A stretch of DNA of 64,000 bases from Herbaspirillum sp. DW155 (GTDB lineage: Bacteria; Pseudomonadota; Gammaproteobacteria; Burkholderiales; Burkholderiaceae_D): the NCBI RefSeq assembly GCF_037076565.1, contig NZ_AP029028.1, positions 3,162,001 through 3,226,000 of the forward strand, given 5' to 3'. Of the stretch, positions 1 to 7,809 are shown piece after piece. A program made the position numbers and the translations under genes. The stretch's first letter is position 1. Each line of letters opens with the position of its first letter. Under the pieces are notes generated by a model. The model did no database searches and was not told the DNA's origin. It worked only from the letters and a program-made list of their open reading frames with translations.

Positions 1-290
1 AGCGGCTTGCCCTGGTAGGCCAGTTGGGCACTGCCATCGTCGCGGGTCACGGTGGAATACGGCGCTGCCGGCACGCCCATGGGCGCCACCGGCGGCCACA
101 GCTTGGCGCAGGGACCATTGCAGACGCTCTTGCCGCTGTTGGCGGTGTCCTTGTCGAAGGTGTAGACGGTCATGCCGTTGGCGTCGACCAGGATGCCATC
201 CATGGTCTTGACGCCGGCGCTCTGCGCCGAGGCGGTGAAAGAAACCGAAGCGCAGGCCAAGGCCAGCAGGGAGGTTGCGAGCAGTCTCAT
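1..290 (-). CDS. Secreted protein with COG4315-type (Y-x4-D) repeats, partial
   Basis: The gene begins at the ATG at 290 and runs off the left edge, so only the first 96 or so residues are visible. The first 22 residues form a clear Sec signal peptide (MRLLATSLLALAC then ASA-Q), so the product is exported. The mature part carries the pattern GMTVYTFDKD followed by CNGPCAKLWPP, which is typical of the COG4315 family of small secreted proteins of unknown function. An AGGAAA ribosome site lies just upstream of the ATG. It follows the four-gene cluster at 393-5025 on the same strand after a 102-bp gap that contains a possible ECF-type promoter. The family assignment is fairly safe; no biochemical role is known to me. 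Confidence 0.8.
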   Translation of the reverse strand, partial: MRLLATSLLALACASVSFTASAQSAGVKTMDGILVDANGMTVYTFDKDTANSGKSVCNGPCAKLWPPVAPMGVPAAPYSTVTRDDGSAQLAYQGKP

Positions 291-339
291 GGTATTTCCT
301 TTTCTCGTGGTCGGGTCGTGCGGTATGCCAACCCATGCC

Positions 340-373
340 GACGTATACGGAAAGCGGACCTGCTTTATTCCCG
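340..373 (-). promoter_or_regulatory. Possible ECF-sigma-type promoter
   Basis: Read on the minus strand, GGAAT (371-367) and CGTA (349-346) are separated by 17 bases and lie about 50 bases upstream of the ATG at 290. This GGAA..CGT layout resembles many ECF sigma factor promoters. It is inferred from spacing alone; no ECF sigma gene is visible in the window. Confidence 0.3.
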
Positions 374-392
374 CCCCCGGAAAATATTTTTG

Positions 393-833
393 CTAACGGG
401 TCACGGTCTCGCGCTGCATGGGTGCCAGCAGCGCCAGCAGGCGGTTTTGCGTGCGCGAGGCAATGCCGTTCTTGTCCATGGCCAACTGCAGATCCTCGAC
501 CAGGGCGTTGAAATCAGCATTGGTCAGCTTCAGGCCCTGATGCACTTCGCGCATCGGATCGCCCGTATAGACGCAACCGCCGCCGCTAAGCTGGCAGAAC
601 TGCTCGACCAGCTTTTGCTGGACGCGCTTGAGGTTGGAATTGTCGAAAGTATGGCGGATACGGGCGTCGGCCAGCATGGTATCCATGAAGTCCTGCACCA
701 CCCGCTCGATCACGGGCAAACCGCCGAGCGCACGGAACAGGCTGTCGTCAGGGGCCGTCTGTGCCCGCGCCAGACCCAATGTGCCGGTCAGGATCAGGGC
801 GGTGATTATGTGCTTCATCCTGAAGTGGTTCAT
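393..833 (-). CDS. Exported group 1 truncated haemoglobin
   Basis: This 146-residue protein is a group 1 truncated globin behind an N-terminal signal peptide (MKHIITALILTGTLGLARAQ). The globin part shows LFRALGGLPVIERVV (helices A-B), an aromatic residue in RHTFDN (CD region), and GDPMREVHQGL, which carries the proximal haem-ligating His. Such globins bind O2, NO or peroxide; a signal peptide places this one in the periplasm, which is unusual because most are cytosolic. The ATG at 833 is preferred to 884 because GAGGAAGCAGCG directly precedes it. It starts 16 bases after the DUF3034 stop, so it is the last gene of a four-gene cluster. Ligand and partner are unknown. Confidence 0.82.
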   Translation of the reverse strand: MNHFRMKHIITALILTGTLGLARAQTAPDDSLFRALGGLPVIERVVQDFMDTMLADARIRHTFDNSNLKRVQQKLVEQFCQLSGGGCVYTGDPMREVHQGLKLTNADFNALVEDLQLAMDKNGIASRTQNRLLALLAPMQRETVTR

Positions 834-849
834 CGCTGCTTCCTCACAT

Positions 850-1875
850 TCAGAAACCGGCTTGCAGCGACAGATAGACGCCACGCTGCGGTTTGGGGTT
901 GTAGATGGTGATGTCGCCCAGCGCCACGTAGGCCAGGGTCACCGACAGGTTCTTGCCGGGGAACCAGGCCAGGAAGGCATCGTAATAATCCTTTTCACGA
1001 TCGGCGGAAAGATTGCGCGGCTTCATGCGGTATTCCACGCCCAGCGCCAGCTTGCGATTGATGAGATAAGCCAGCGAGAATTCCCCCATGGCCTGGTAGC
1101 GGTCATTGAGATCGCCGCCAAAGCCCAGCAGCCCCATCTGGTTGGCCTTGGTCAGCCGCAGCGTGCCATTGAGCAGCAGGCTCTGCGCCAGCAGGATCTT
1201 GGTCGCCGACAGGTAATAGTCGATGCCGGCATCGCTGGCCGCGCCCAGTTGCTTCACGCTGGTCACGCTGCCCAGCCCGCCGATGCCGTTGTTGTGCTTG
1301 AACATGGCACCGGCAGCCAGTTGCGGCAGCCAGCGGTCCTGGTCGTAGACGGCATCGCCGGCCAGCTTGACCTTGATGCCCACGATGTCCTGGGTGATCT
1401 TGAGATCGGCCAGCGGCGCCAGGCTGCCGTAGAACTCCTGCCTGGCCAGCGACAATTCCACCCGGTCTCTCAGGCCCACGGCCACACCGTAGGATCTGAG
1501 CGTGTAGTCCTGCGTGGCCAGGTAGGTGGCGTGGGCGTTGGCACCATAGCTGTCGCGGCTGCCGTAGCCGGTGATGAGTGCCCAGGGCGTCAAGCCCCCG
1601 CCCCCGGCACCTTCGACCTGGATGACGCCGCCAGTGGCGATGAGCTTGCCGAGGTCGGGCATCCAGCGTGTGTTGTCCGGCGTAGTGTGCGCCGTATTGT
1701 CCGACGTGGCAGCCGGCTCGCCTGCCGCCGCAGCCGAGGCGCGCATGGCCTGTGCCGCCTTGCGTTGCCGGGCCTGCAGCCAGGCATCACGCTCGGCGTC
1801 GTTCATCTGCGCCATTACCGGCATGGCCAGCGTGCCCAGCAGCAAAAATGCCGCGTTTTTGGTCAATTTCTTCAT
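850..1875 (-). CDS. DUF3034 family outer-membrane-type protein
   Basis: The product has 341 residues. Residues 1-22 are a signal peptide (MKKLTKNAAFLLLGTLAMPVMAQ). The segment GGGLTPWALITGYGSRD is the hallmark of DUF3034. The rest alternates polar and hydrophobic residues, contains repeated LRDRVELSLARQEF-like strands and ends in LSLQAGF with a terminal aromatic residue, as expected of an outer-membrane beta-barrel. The ATG at 1875 is chosen over 1929 because a GGGGGAG ribosome site precedes it and the signal peptide then sits at the N-terminus. It lies between the GGDEF/EAL gene (57-base gap) and the globin gene. Function is unknown; barrel topology is inferred from sequence texture. Confidence 0.8.
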   Translation of the reverse strand: MKKLTKNAAFLLLGTLAMPVMAQMNDAERDAWLQARQRKAAQAMRASAAAAGEPAATSDNTAHTTPDNTRWMPDLGKLIATGGVIQVEGAGGGGLTPWALITGYGSRDSYGANAHATYLATQDYTLRSYGVAVGLRDRVELSLARQEFYGSLAPLADLKITQDIVGIKVKLAGDAVYDQDRWLPQLAAGAMFKHNNGIGGLGSVTSVKQLGAASDAGIDYYLSATKILLAQSLLLNGTLRLTKANQMGLLGFGGDLNDRYQAMGEFSLAYLINRKLALGVEYRMKPRNLSADREKDYYDAFLAWFPGKNLSVTLAYVALGDITIYNPKPQRGVYLSLQAGF

Positions 1876-1932
1876 GCTCCCCCTGCACCCCTCTCGTTCA
1901 TCCTTTGCTGGCGCGGCCCCCTGCGCCATTAT

Positions 1933-4329
1933 TCATATCGCGATATTTTCGGACTGATCCAGCACTTGCGGCGCACGCCATCGGGGCAGCCACTCCATGA
2001 AGCGTTCAACCGGCATCGGCTTGCCCATGAAATAGCCCTGCCCCTGGTCGCAACCCATCTGACGCAGCAGGAACCAGACCTCCTCGCTTTCCACGCCTTC
2101 GGCCACCACCCGCAGGCCCAGGTTGTGACCCAGGTCCACGGTGGAGCGCACGATCTTGGCGTCATCCTGGTCCTGCGCCATCTTCATGACGAAGGACTTG
2201 TCGATCTTCAGTTCATCCACCGGCAGGCGCTTGAGATAGGCCAGCGAGGAATAGCCGGTGCCGAAGTCGTCGATGCTCAGCGCAAAGCCCATGGCCGCGA
2301 GACGGTCCAGGGTGCTCTGAGCACGCGCCGGGTCATCCATGATGGCGCTTTCGGTAATTTCCAGGCAGAGCGCGGAAGGCGTCAGGCGATGACGTTCGAG
2401 GATGGCGCCAAAGGCGGCCGGCAGTTCCGGGTCGAGCAGGTCGCGGGTGGACAGGTTGACCGAGAACTTCAGGAACACGCCCTGCGCGCGCAGCTCGGCC
2501 GACAGGCGAGCTACTTTTTCCATCATCCAGAGCGTCAGCATGCGGACGAAGCCGGTGGTCTCGGCGAAGGGAATGAAATTGTCCGGCCCGATGAAGCCCT
2601 TTTCAGGATGCACCCAGCGCACCAGCGCCTCGCCGCCCACCACCGCACCGCTGGCCAGGTCCAGCTTGGGTTGCAGGTAGAGCATGAATTCGTCGCGTTC
2701 CAGCGCACGGCGCAGCTCAGACAGTAGCGACAGGTTTTCCTGGCTGCTCTGGTCGATGGCGGGGTCATAGACCACCACGCCGCTGCCCTTGCGCTTGGCG
2801 GCATACATGGCGACCTCGACCCGGCTGAGCAGCACCTCGCTGCTCTGGCCGTGGACCGGATATCCGGCCACGCCGATACCGGCGCCCAGGTCCACGGTCT
2901 GCTCCTGCAGCGACAGCGGTTGCTCCAGCGCACGCAGGATGTGGGCGGCCTGATCCAGTGCCCCATCGAGATCGACATCCGGCAGCAGAATGGCAAACTC
3001 ATCGCCACCGAGGCGCGCCAGCTTGGCCCCCGGATGCTGCAATTGGGCCGACAGACGCGCAGCCACCTGGCGCAGCAGCGCGTCGCCGAAACTGTGGCCC
3101 AGCACGTCATTGACGTGCTGGAAGCGATCCAGGTCCAGCATCAGGATGTGACAACTGCTGCCCGGCCGCACCTGGGCCTGGCCGATGGCCTCGCGCAGCA
3201 GATCGGCAAACTGTACCCGGTTGGGCAGGCCGGTAAGCTGGTCCTGATAAGCCAGGCGGCTGATCTTGAGTTCGCGGCTGGCGATTTCCGAACGCATGGT
3301 TTCGAAGGCCGCACCCAGGCGGCCGATTTCATCCTGGCGGCGGATGTAGGGGCCTTCGCTGTAATCGCCCTCGCCCAGCCGCTTGGCCACCGTGGCCAGC
3401 TCGCGCAAGGGGCTGGTGATGCGACGCGCCATCACGGCGCTGGCCACGGCCGCGCCCAGCACCCCCAGCACCGTGATGCTGAGCAGGATCAATTGCAGGC
3501 GCTGGTAAGGCGCCACCGCCTCGCTGACCGAACGCTGCAGCACGGCCACCGCTTCCTGGCCGTTGCTGGCGCGCGCCAGCGGCAGCACGCGGGCACGATA
3601 CTGGTTGCCCTCGATCTGCACATCGGTAGCGCCGGCCTGGCCCATCTGCCGGCTGCTGGCTTCCCTGGCCATCATCCTGGCCTGGGCGTCGGGCAAGGTC
3701 GAGACGTCGGCCGACCAGCCCGCGCTGCCGCGCTGGCGTACCAGGACGGAGACCTGCAATTGCGACAGCGCGCGCATGTCGTTGACCAGATCGCGGTCCA
3801 CCGGGAAGCCCATCACCACCCAGGCGATGGTGACCGGTGCCTTGACCGGCACGGCCACGATCTGGAACAGGCGGTCACCGACCACGGCGCTGTCGGCGGC
3901 CCCATTGCCATTCCCGTTGCCGGCGCGGCGCACCAGCTCCAGGCTGCTGCGCTGCAGATCGGTATCGGGATAGTCGAGGGTGGAAGCGTGGAGGAGCCCG
4001 TCGGTGCCCACCAGCATGCCGATGGAAGCGCCGATGCGCGCACCGTGATTGGCCAGCGCCGAGGCGATGGTGGCGCGGTCATCGGTGCCGATGGCCTGGC
4101 GGAAGCCGAAATCCGAGGCCAGCAGGCGCGCGCCCTGGGTCAGCTTCTGGGCGTTCTGGTCCAGCAGGCGCGTAAAGACGCGCTCGCCGATGACCAGCTC
4201 CTCGCTGATGGCGCTGCGGGCATTGCGATCGATGGCGGTTCGGATCGCCACGAAGCCGGCCAGCTGCACCACCACGATGAGGATGATGAACAGCGCGACA
4301 ATCTTGCTTTCCAGACGGTAAAGACGCAC
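1933..4329 (-). CDS. Membrane c-di-GMP enzyme: sensor-HAMP-GGDEF-EAL
   Basis: This 798-residue protein has an N-terminal membrane helix (about 8-30), a periplasmic sensor region (about 31-275), a second helix, a HAMP linker (RRITSPLRELATVAKRLGEGDY), a GGDEF domain with intact GGDEF at 441-445, and an EAL domain. The EAL motif is at 567-569 and the loop-6 signature DDFGTGYSS is present. No RxxD inhibitory site precedes GGDEF. Both synthesis and hydrolysis of c-di-GMP are therefore possible; an intact EAL makes phosphodiesterase activity likely. The start is a GTG at 4329 just after a G-rich stretch. It lies 54 bases after the cupredoxin-like gene, so its periplasmic domain may read the same signal that its neighbours handle. 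Confidence 0.9.
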   Translation of the reverse strand: MRLYRLESKIVALFIILIVVVQLAGFVAIRTAIDRNARSAISEELVIGERVFTRLLDQNAQKLTQGARLLASDFGFRQAIGTDDRATIASALANHGARIGASIGMLVGTDGLLHASTLDYPDTDLQRSSLELVRRAGNGNGNGAADSAVVGDRLFQIVAVPVKAPVTIAWVVMGFPVDRDLVNDMRALSQLQVSVLVRQRGSAGWSADVSTLPDAQARMMAREASSRQMGQAGATDVQIEGNQYRARVLPLARASNGQEAVAVLQRSVSEAVAPYQRLQLILLSITVLGVLGAAVASAVMARRITSPLRELATVAKRLGEGDYSEGPYIRRQDEIGRLGAAFETMRSEIASRELKISRLAYQDQLTGLPNRVQFADLLREAIGQAQVRPGSSCHILMLDLDRFQHVNDVLGHSFGDALLRQVAARLSAQLQHPGAKLARLGGDEFAILLPDVDLDGALDQAAHILRALEQPLSLQEQTVDLGAGIGVAGYPVHGQSSEVLLSRVEVAMYAAKRKGSGVVVYDPAIDQSSQENLSLLSELRRALERDEFMLYLQPKLDLASGAVVGGEALVRWVHPEKGFIGPDNFIPFAETTGFVRMLTLWMMEKVARLSAELRAQGVFLKFSVNLSTRDLLDPELPAAFGAILERHRLTPSALCLEITESAIMDDPARAQSTLDRLAAMGFALSIDDFGTGYSSLAYLKRLPVDELKIDKSFVMKMAQDQDDAKIVRSTVDLGHNLGLRVVAEGVESEEVWFLLRQMGCDQGQGYFMGKPMPVERFMEWLPRWRAPQVLDQSENIAI

Positions 4330-4383
4330 CCCTGCCCCGTTTCCTGTAGTGATGTCAATCGGTCCCCGGCCGCTCGGCCGGGC

Positions 4384-5025
4384 TTACAGCGGTACCGCCT
4401 TGACGTTGAGTTTGATGATGGCCCGGCCTTCGCCCTGCACCTCCAGCGGCTGCTCCACGGCGGCCTGGTTCGGTCCCATGGTGAAGTACCAGGCCTTGAG
4501 CGCGTACCTGCCGTTGGGCATCCCCTCCAGCCGCACCACGCCGCTGCGGTCGCTCACGCCGAAATGCGGTGTATTGACCACCTGGACGTAGGCCACCATG
4601 TCGTCATGGATATTGCAGCCCAGCACCACGGTCCCGGCCTTGTCGAACACCACCGGACTGCCCGGCACACCGGAATAAAGCTTCAGTTCAAAGGTCTTGG
4701 CCGGCGAAAACGAATAGACGTGATGGCGCACGGTGTCGTGGTTGGGGAACAGGATGGGCGTACCCGTCTGCACCACCGTGACCAGCGGAATGAAGGTTTT
4801 GTTCTTCTGCTCGATCTCGACCTGGCGCGGTGGCTTGGCCGGTGCGGCGGTGCCACCGGCCGGCTCGGCATAGACCACGGCGTTGGGAACAGGCTGGCCG
4901 GCGCTGTCGAGCACCTGCACCGAGACGGCGGCCTGGGCGCCGAGCGGCCACGCAGCTGCCCACAACAGGAAGACGGCCAGGAAAGAGACCAAGAAGCGGG
5001 CACTGCGCATGTTCTGTTTCTGCAT
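4384..5025 (-). CDS. Periplasmic cupredoxin-like (methylamine-utilisation-type) protein
   Basis: The product has 213 residues, beginning with a signal peptide (ARFLVSFLAVFLLWAAAWPLGAQA). The body resembles proteins annotated as methylamine utilisation or plastocyanin-like: FPNHDTVRHHVYSF supplies His residues, and VLGCNIHDDMVAYV supplies the Cys-x-x-His part of a type-1-like copper site. There is no Met near the Cys in the usual spacing, so metal binding is not certain. It is the first gene of a four-gene minus-strand cluster. ATG 5025 and ATG 5010 are both possible starts; neither has a strong ribosome site. The family label does not imply methylamine growth, as no mau dehydrogenase genes are present. 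Confidence 0.75.
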   Translation of the reverse strand: MQKQNMRSARFLVSFLAVFLLWAAAWPLGAQAAVSVQVLDSAGQPVPNAVVYAEPAGGTAAPAKPPRQVEIEQKNKTFIPLVTVVQTGTPILFPNHDTVRHHVYSFSPAKTFELKLYSGVPGSPVVFDKAGTVVLGCNIHDDMVAYVQVVNTPHFGVSDRSGVVRLEGMPNGRYALKAWYFTMGPNQAAVEQPLEVQGEGRAIIKLNVKAVPL

Positions 5026-5286
5026 ATCGCTGTGAGTGGGGAAATAAGGGCAACGAAACATCCGGCGGCGGCCCTGGCAATAGCGCACCCATCCAGCATT
5101 GTTTACCCGGCACTATACGCATGCGCTCAATTCTGACTATCGGGGAGTTTCTGACTTGCTGCAAGCCAATATACCAGAAGCCGACAGCCACCCCGGCGGC
5201 CGGGAGTCGCCCCGTCCGCCGTCTGCATCTTCAGTTTGACAATTATGCCCGTGAATTCCTGCGCCGGATTCACGCAGTGCCCGGCC

Positions 5287-5904
5287 TCACTGGCTGCGTT
5301 CAGCCGTCAGGTAGCCGATCACGGCGGGCAGGATTTCGGTGCGCACGCAGGTCGGCGAGACCCCGCCATAACCGGTCAGGACCACCGCCTTGATGAGCGC
5401 CTTCATGATGCGCTGGACCACAAAGGCAGCCACATCCAGGTCGGGCGGGGTCAGCATCGCGCGATGCTTATCCAGCACGCGGCGGATGGCTTCAAAGAAG
5501 CCCTGCTGGATCTCTTGCGACACCGGCAGGTTGTAGGCTGGGAATTCTTCTTCCAGGATCCGGTTGAGTTCCGGCTCCAGCAAATGGGCCGCCACCAGCG
5601 CGTTGATCAACTTCTCGAAGTCGCCCGAGAGCGTGCCGTTGGCATCGATATGCGCTACCACGTCCTGGAACAGGGTGAGCATGCGCGTGCTGTGGCGTTC
5701 GCGCAGGGCAAAGATCAGCGAATCCTTGTTGGGGAAATACTGGTACAGCGAACCGACGCTGATGCCCGCCGATTCGGCCACGAGATTGGTATTGGTCTTG
5801 GCGTAGCCACGCTCGACCAGCACGCGCGACATGGCATCAAGGATGGTATCGACCATCGCCCGCGAACGCGCCTGGCGAGGTTCTTTTCTGGGTTGCAGTT
5901 TCAT
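5287..5904 (-). CDS. TetR/AcrR-family repressor
   Basis: The product has 205 residues. The N-terminal helix-turn-helix is typical of TetR: ARSRAMVDTILDAM, then VAESAGISVGSLYQYFPNKDSL. The C-terminal half is the variable ligand-binding helical domain. The gene is divergent from the NodT-EmrA-EmrB operon, with a perfect 7-base inverted repeat between them, so it most likely represses that efflux operon and itself. The start at 5904 is the first Met giving the standard short N-terminal arm. No other regulator lies nearby. Inducing ligand is unknown. Confidence 0.9.
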   Translation of the reverse strand: MKLQPRKEPRQARSRAMVDTILDAMSRVLVERGYAKTNTNLVAESAGISVGSLYQYFPNKDSLIFALRERHSTRMLTLFQDVVAHIDANGTLSGDFEKLINALVAAHLLEPELNRILEEEFPAYNLPVSQEIQQGFFEAIRRVLDKHRAMLTPPDLDVAAFVVQRIMKALIKAVVLTGYGGVSPTCVRTEILPAVIGYLTAERSQ

Positions 5905-5963
5905 TGGCAGATTTGGTAAGGAATTCGCCCGCCCCCGACGCGAATTCACAACATGAGTGAATG

Positions 5964-5988
5964 TTCGTATATCACAGTATAATACGAA
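5964..5988. promoter_or_regulatory. Likely TetR operator between divergent genes
   Basis: TTCGTAT (5964-5970) and ATACGAA (5982-5988) form a perfect inverted repeat with an 11-base centre. The centre carries TATAAT on the plus strand (5978-5983) and a TATACT-like hexamer on the minus strand, so repressor bound here would cover promoters of both the tetR gene and the efflux operon. Confidence 0.6.
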
Positions 5989-6166
5989 AAATGAGTTTTT
6001 ACTCGCCGACCTTCGGATGGTACTCGTAAATTCTGGCAAGCGCTTGTTGCCCCATCCTCCCGTTCCTGCGGGGCCTTGCAGCACATTGCAGGTCGTCCCG
6101 ATCACCGCAGGTCGCAAAACTCGCCAAATAACTCGTATCGCCAAATATTTCTTCGTGGAGAATTCT

Positions 6167-7669
6167 ATGAAACGCATCACCTCGCCCGACCCCCGGCCGC
6201 GGGCGAAGGCGGCCGGCGCCATGCTGGTTGCCCTGATCGGCGCCATCGGGCTGGCGGGCTGTGCCAGCTTCGCCGGCATCGGTAGCGACAAGCAGCCGGC
6301 ACAGGCACGCGATTTCAGCACGCAGCAGAGCCTGTCCGATCCCAATCCCGGCGCGCCCCAGGGGCAATGGCCTGGCAGTGACTGGGTGCGCCAGTTCGGC
6401 GACGCCCAACTCACCGCGCTGATCGAGGAGGCGCTGGCCTCCAGCCCCAGCCTGCAACAGGCGCGCGCCCGCATTGCCGCGGCCGCCGCCCTGTCCGAAT
6501 CGCGCGGCGCCCCGCTGCTGCCCGGCGTCGATGCGCAGGCGTCGGTAGTTCGCAACCAGTTCTCCAGTACCTCCATCTATCCGCCGCCTTATGGTGGCAA
6601 CTGGTACAACGAGAAAAAAGCGGGCCTCAACGTCGGCTATGAACTCGATCTCTGGAACAAGAACCAGGCCGCCCTGGAACAAGCCATCTCCCGCGAAAAA
6701 GCCGCCCAGGCCAGCGAGCAGGAAGCGCGCCTGGCGCTGACGGCCTCCATCGTCTCGGTCTACAGCCAGCTGGCGGCCCAGTATGCAGTGCAGGACCTCC
6801 TGCAGCGTACCGTGCAGCAACGCAGCGCCCTGGAAACCATCACGGCAGACCGTGTACGCACGGGTCTGGACAGCCAGATCGAACGCAACCAGTCCCGTAC
6901 CAGCAGCGCCGATGCGCGCGCCCAGCTGGAACAAAGCGCCGGCCAGATCGTGCTGCTGCGCCAGCAGCTGGGCGCCCTGACCGGCAAGGGCCCCGACCGT
7001 GGCCTGCAACTGGCGCCGCCCTCGCTGCAGAACCTGTCCACCCCGGCCCTGCCGGCCGACCTGCCGCTGAGCCTGCTGGGCCGCCGTCCGGACATCGTGG
7101 CTGCGCGCTGGCAGGTGGAAGCCGCCAGCCGGGGCGTGGACGTGGCCAAGGCGCGCTTCTATCCCAACATCAACCTGAGCGCCATGATCGGCTTCGACAG
7201 CCTCATCGACAGCAATCCCTTCACGGCGGCCAGCAAGAGCATTGCCTTCGGCCCGGCGGTCACGCTGCCGGTCTTCGAGGGCGGCGCGCTGCGGGCCGGG
7301 CTCAAGGGGGAATATGCCAACTACGAGCTGGCCGTGGCCACCTACAACAAAACCCTGAACGATGCCTACGCCGAGGTGGCGCGCCAAATTGCGGCGGTCC
7401 ACTCCATCGACCGCCAGCTGCCGATCCGCCGCGAAGCCCTGCAGGCAGCCGAGCGTTCCTATGACCTGGCGCGCGAACGCTATCGTCTGGGCCTGATCTC
7501 GCAACTGACGCTGCTGTCCACCGAAACCAGCGTGCTGGCCCAGCGCCAGTCGCTGGTCGCCCTGCAAGCCCAGCGCCAGGACCAGCAGGTGGCGCTCTAC
7601 AAGGCCCTGGGCGGCGGCTTCGACGCCCAGCAGGCCGGGCTGGCCTATGCCCCGGCGCAGTCGCGCTGA
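6167..7669 (+). CDS. NodT-type outer-membrane efflux lipoprotein (TolC family)
   Basis: The product has 500 residues. It is a lipoprotein: the signal peptide ends in a lipobox, AIGLAGC, so Cys is lipidated. The rest is the duplicated TolC-like fold: WVRQFGDAQLTALIEEAL at the start, the NodT hallmark LGRRPDIVAARWQVEAA, and the second repeat RSYDLARERYRLGLISQLTLLSTE. It would form the outer-membrane channel of a tripartite pump with the EmrA- and EmrB-like proteins encoded next. The ATG at 6167 follows a GTGGAG ribosome site. The gap to the emrA-like gene is 140 bases, so an internal promoter is possible. Expression is probably controlled by the divergent TetR protein. Confidence 0.92.
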   Translation: MKRITSPDPRPRAKAAGAMLVALIGAIGLAGCASFAGIGSDKQPAQARDFSTQQSLSDPNPGAPQGQWPGSDWVRQFGDAQLTALIEEALASSPSLQQARARIAAAAALSESRGAPLLPGVDAQASVVRNQFSSTSIYPPPYGGNWYNEKKAGLNVGYELDLWNKNQAALEQAISREKAAQASEQEARLALTASIVSVYSQLAAQYAVQDLLQRTVQQRSALETITADRVRTGLDSQIERNQSRTSSADARAQLEQSAGQIVLLRQQLGALTGKGPDRGLQLAPPSLQNLSTPALPADLPLSLLGRRPDIVAARWQVEAASRGVDVAKARFYPNINLSAMIGFDSLIDSNPFTAASKSIAFGPAVTLPVFEGGALRAGLKGEYANYELAVATYNKTLNDAYAEVARQIAAVHSIDRQLPIRREALQAAERSYDLARERYRLGLISQLTLLSTETSVLAQRQSLVALQAQRQDQQVALYKALGGGFDAQQAGLAYAPAQSR

Positions 7670-7809
7670 GCGCCTGCAAGGACTGCACCCGCCATTGAAC
7701 TGAACCCAGCCCGCCACCGGCTTCTCCACCATGCCGCCGGTGACCGGGACGGCCCTGCCCTGTGGCAAGGCTGATCGACCGACTACAAAGAGATTGAACG
7801 GAGTCCTCC

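Noticed and set aside
628..2727. Very long plus-strand open frame opposite the DUF3034 and GGDEF/EAL genes
   Set aside because: Its translation is rich in Arg, His and Gln with no domain, as expected for the antisense of a high-GC gene, while the minus strand gives recognisable proteins.
2851..5136. Another 761-codon antisense frame
   Set aside because: Same reason: shadow of the GGDEF/EAL and cupredoxin-like genes; no ribosome site and no domain.
5999..7768. 589-codon frame opposite the NodT gene
   Set aside because: NodT has a lipobox, both TolC repeats and a good start; the antisense frame shows only composition-driven residues.
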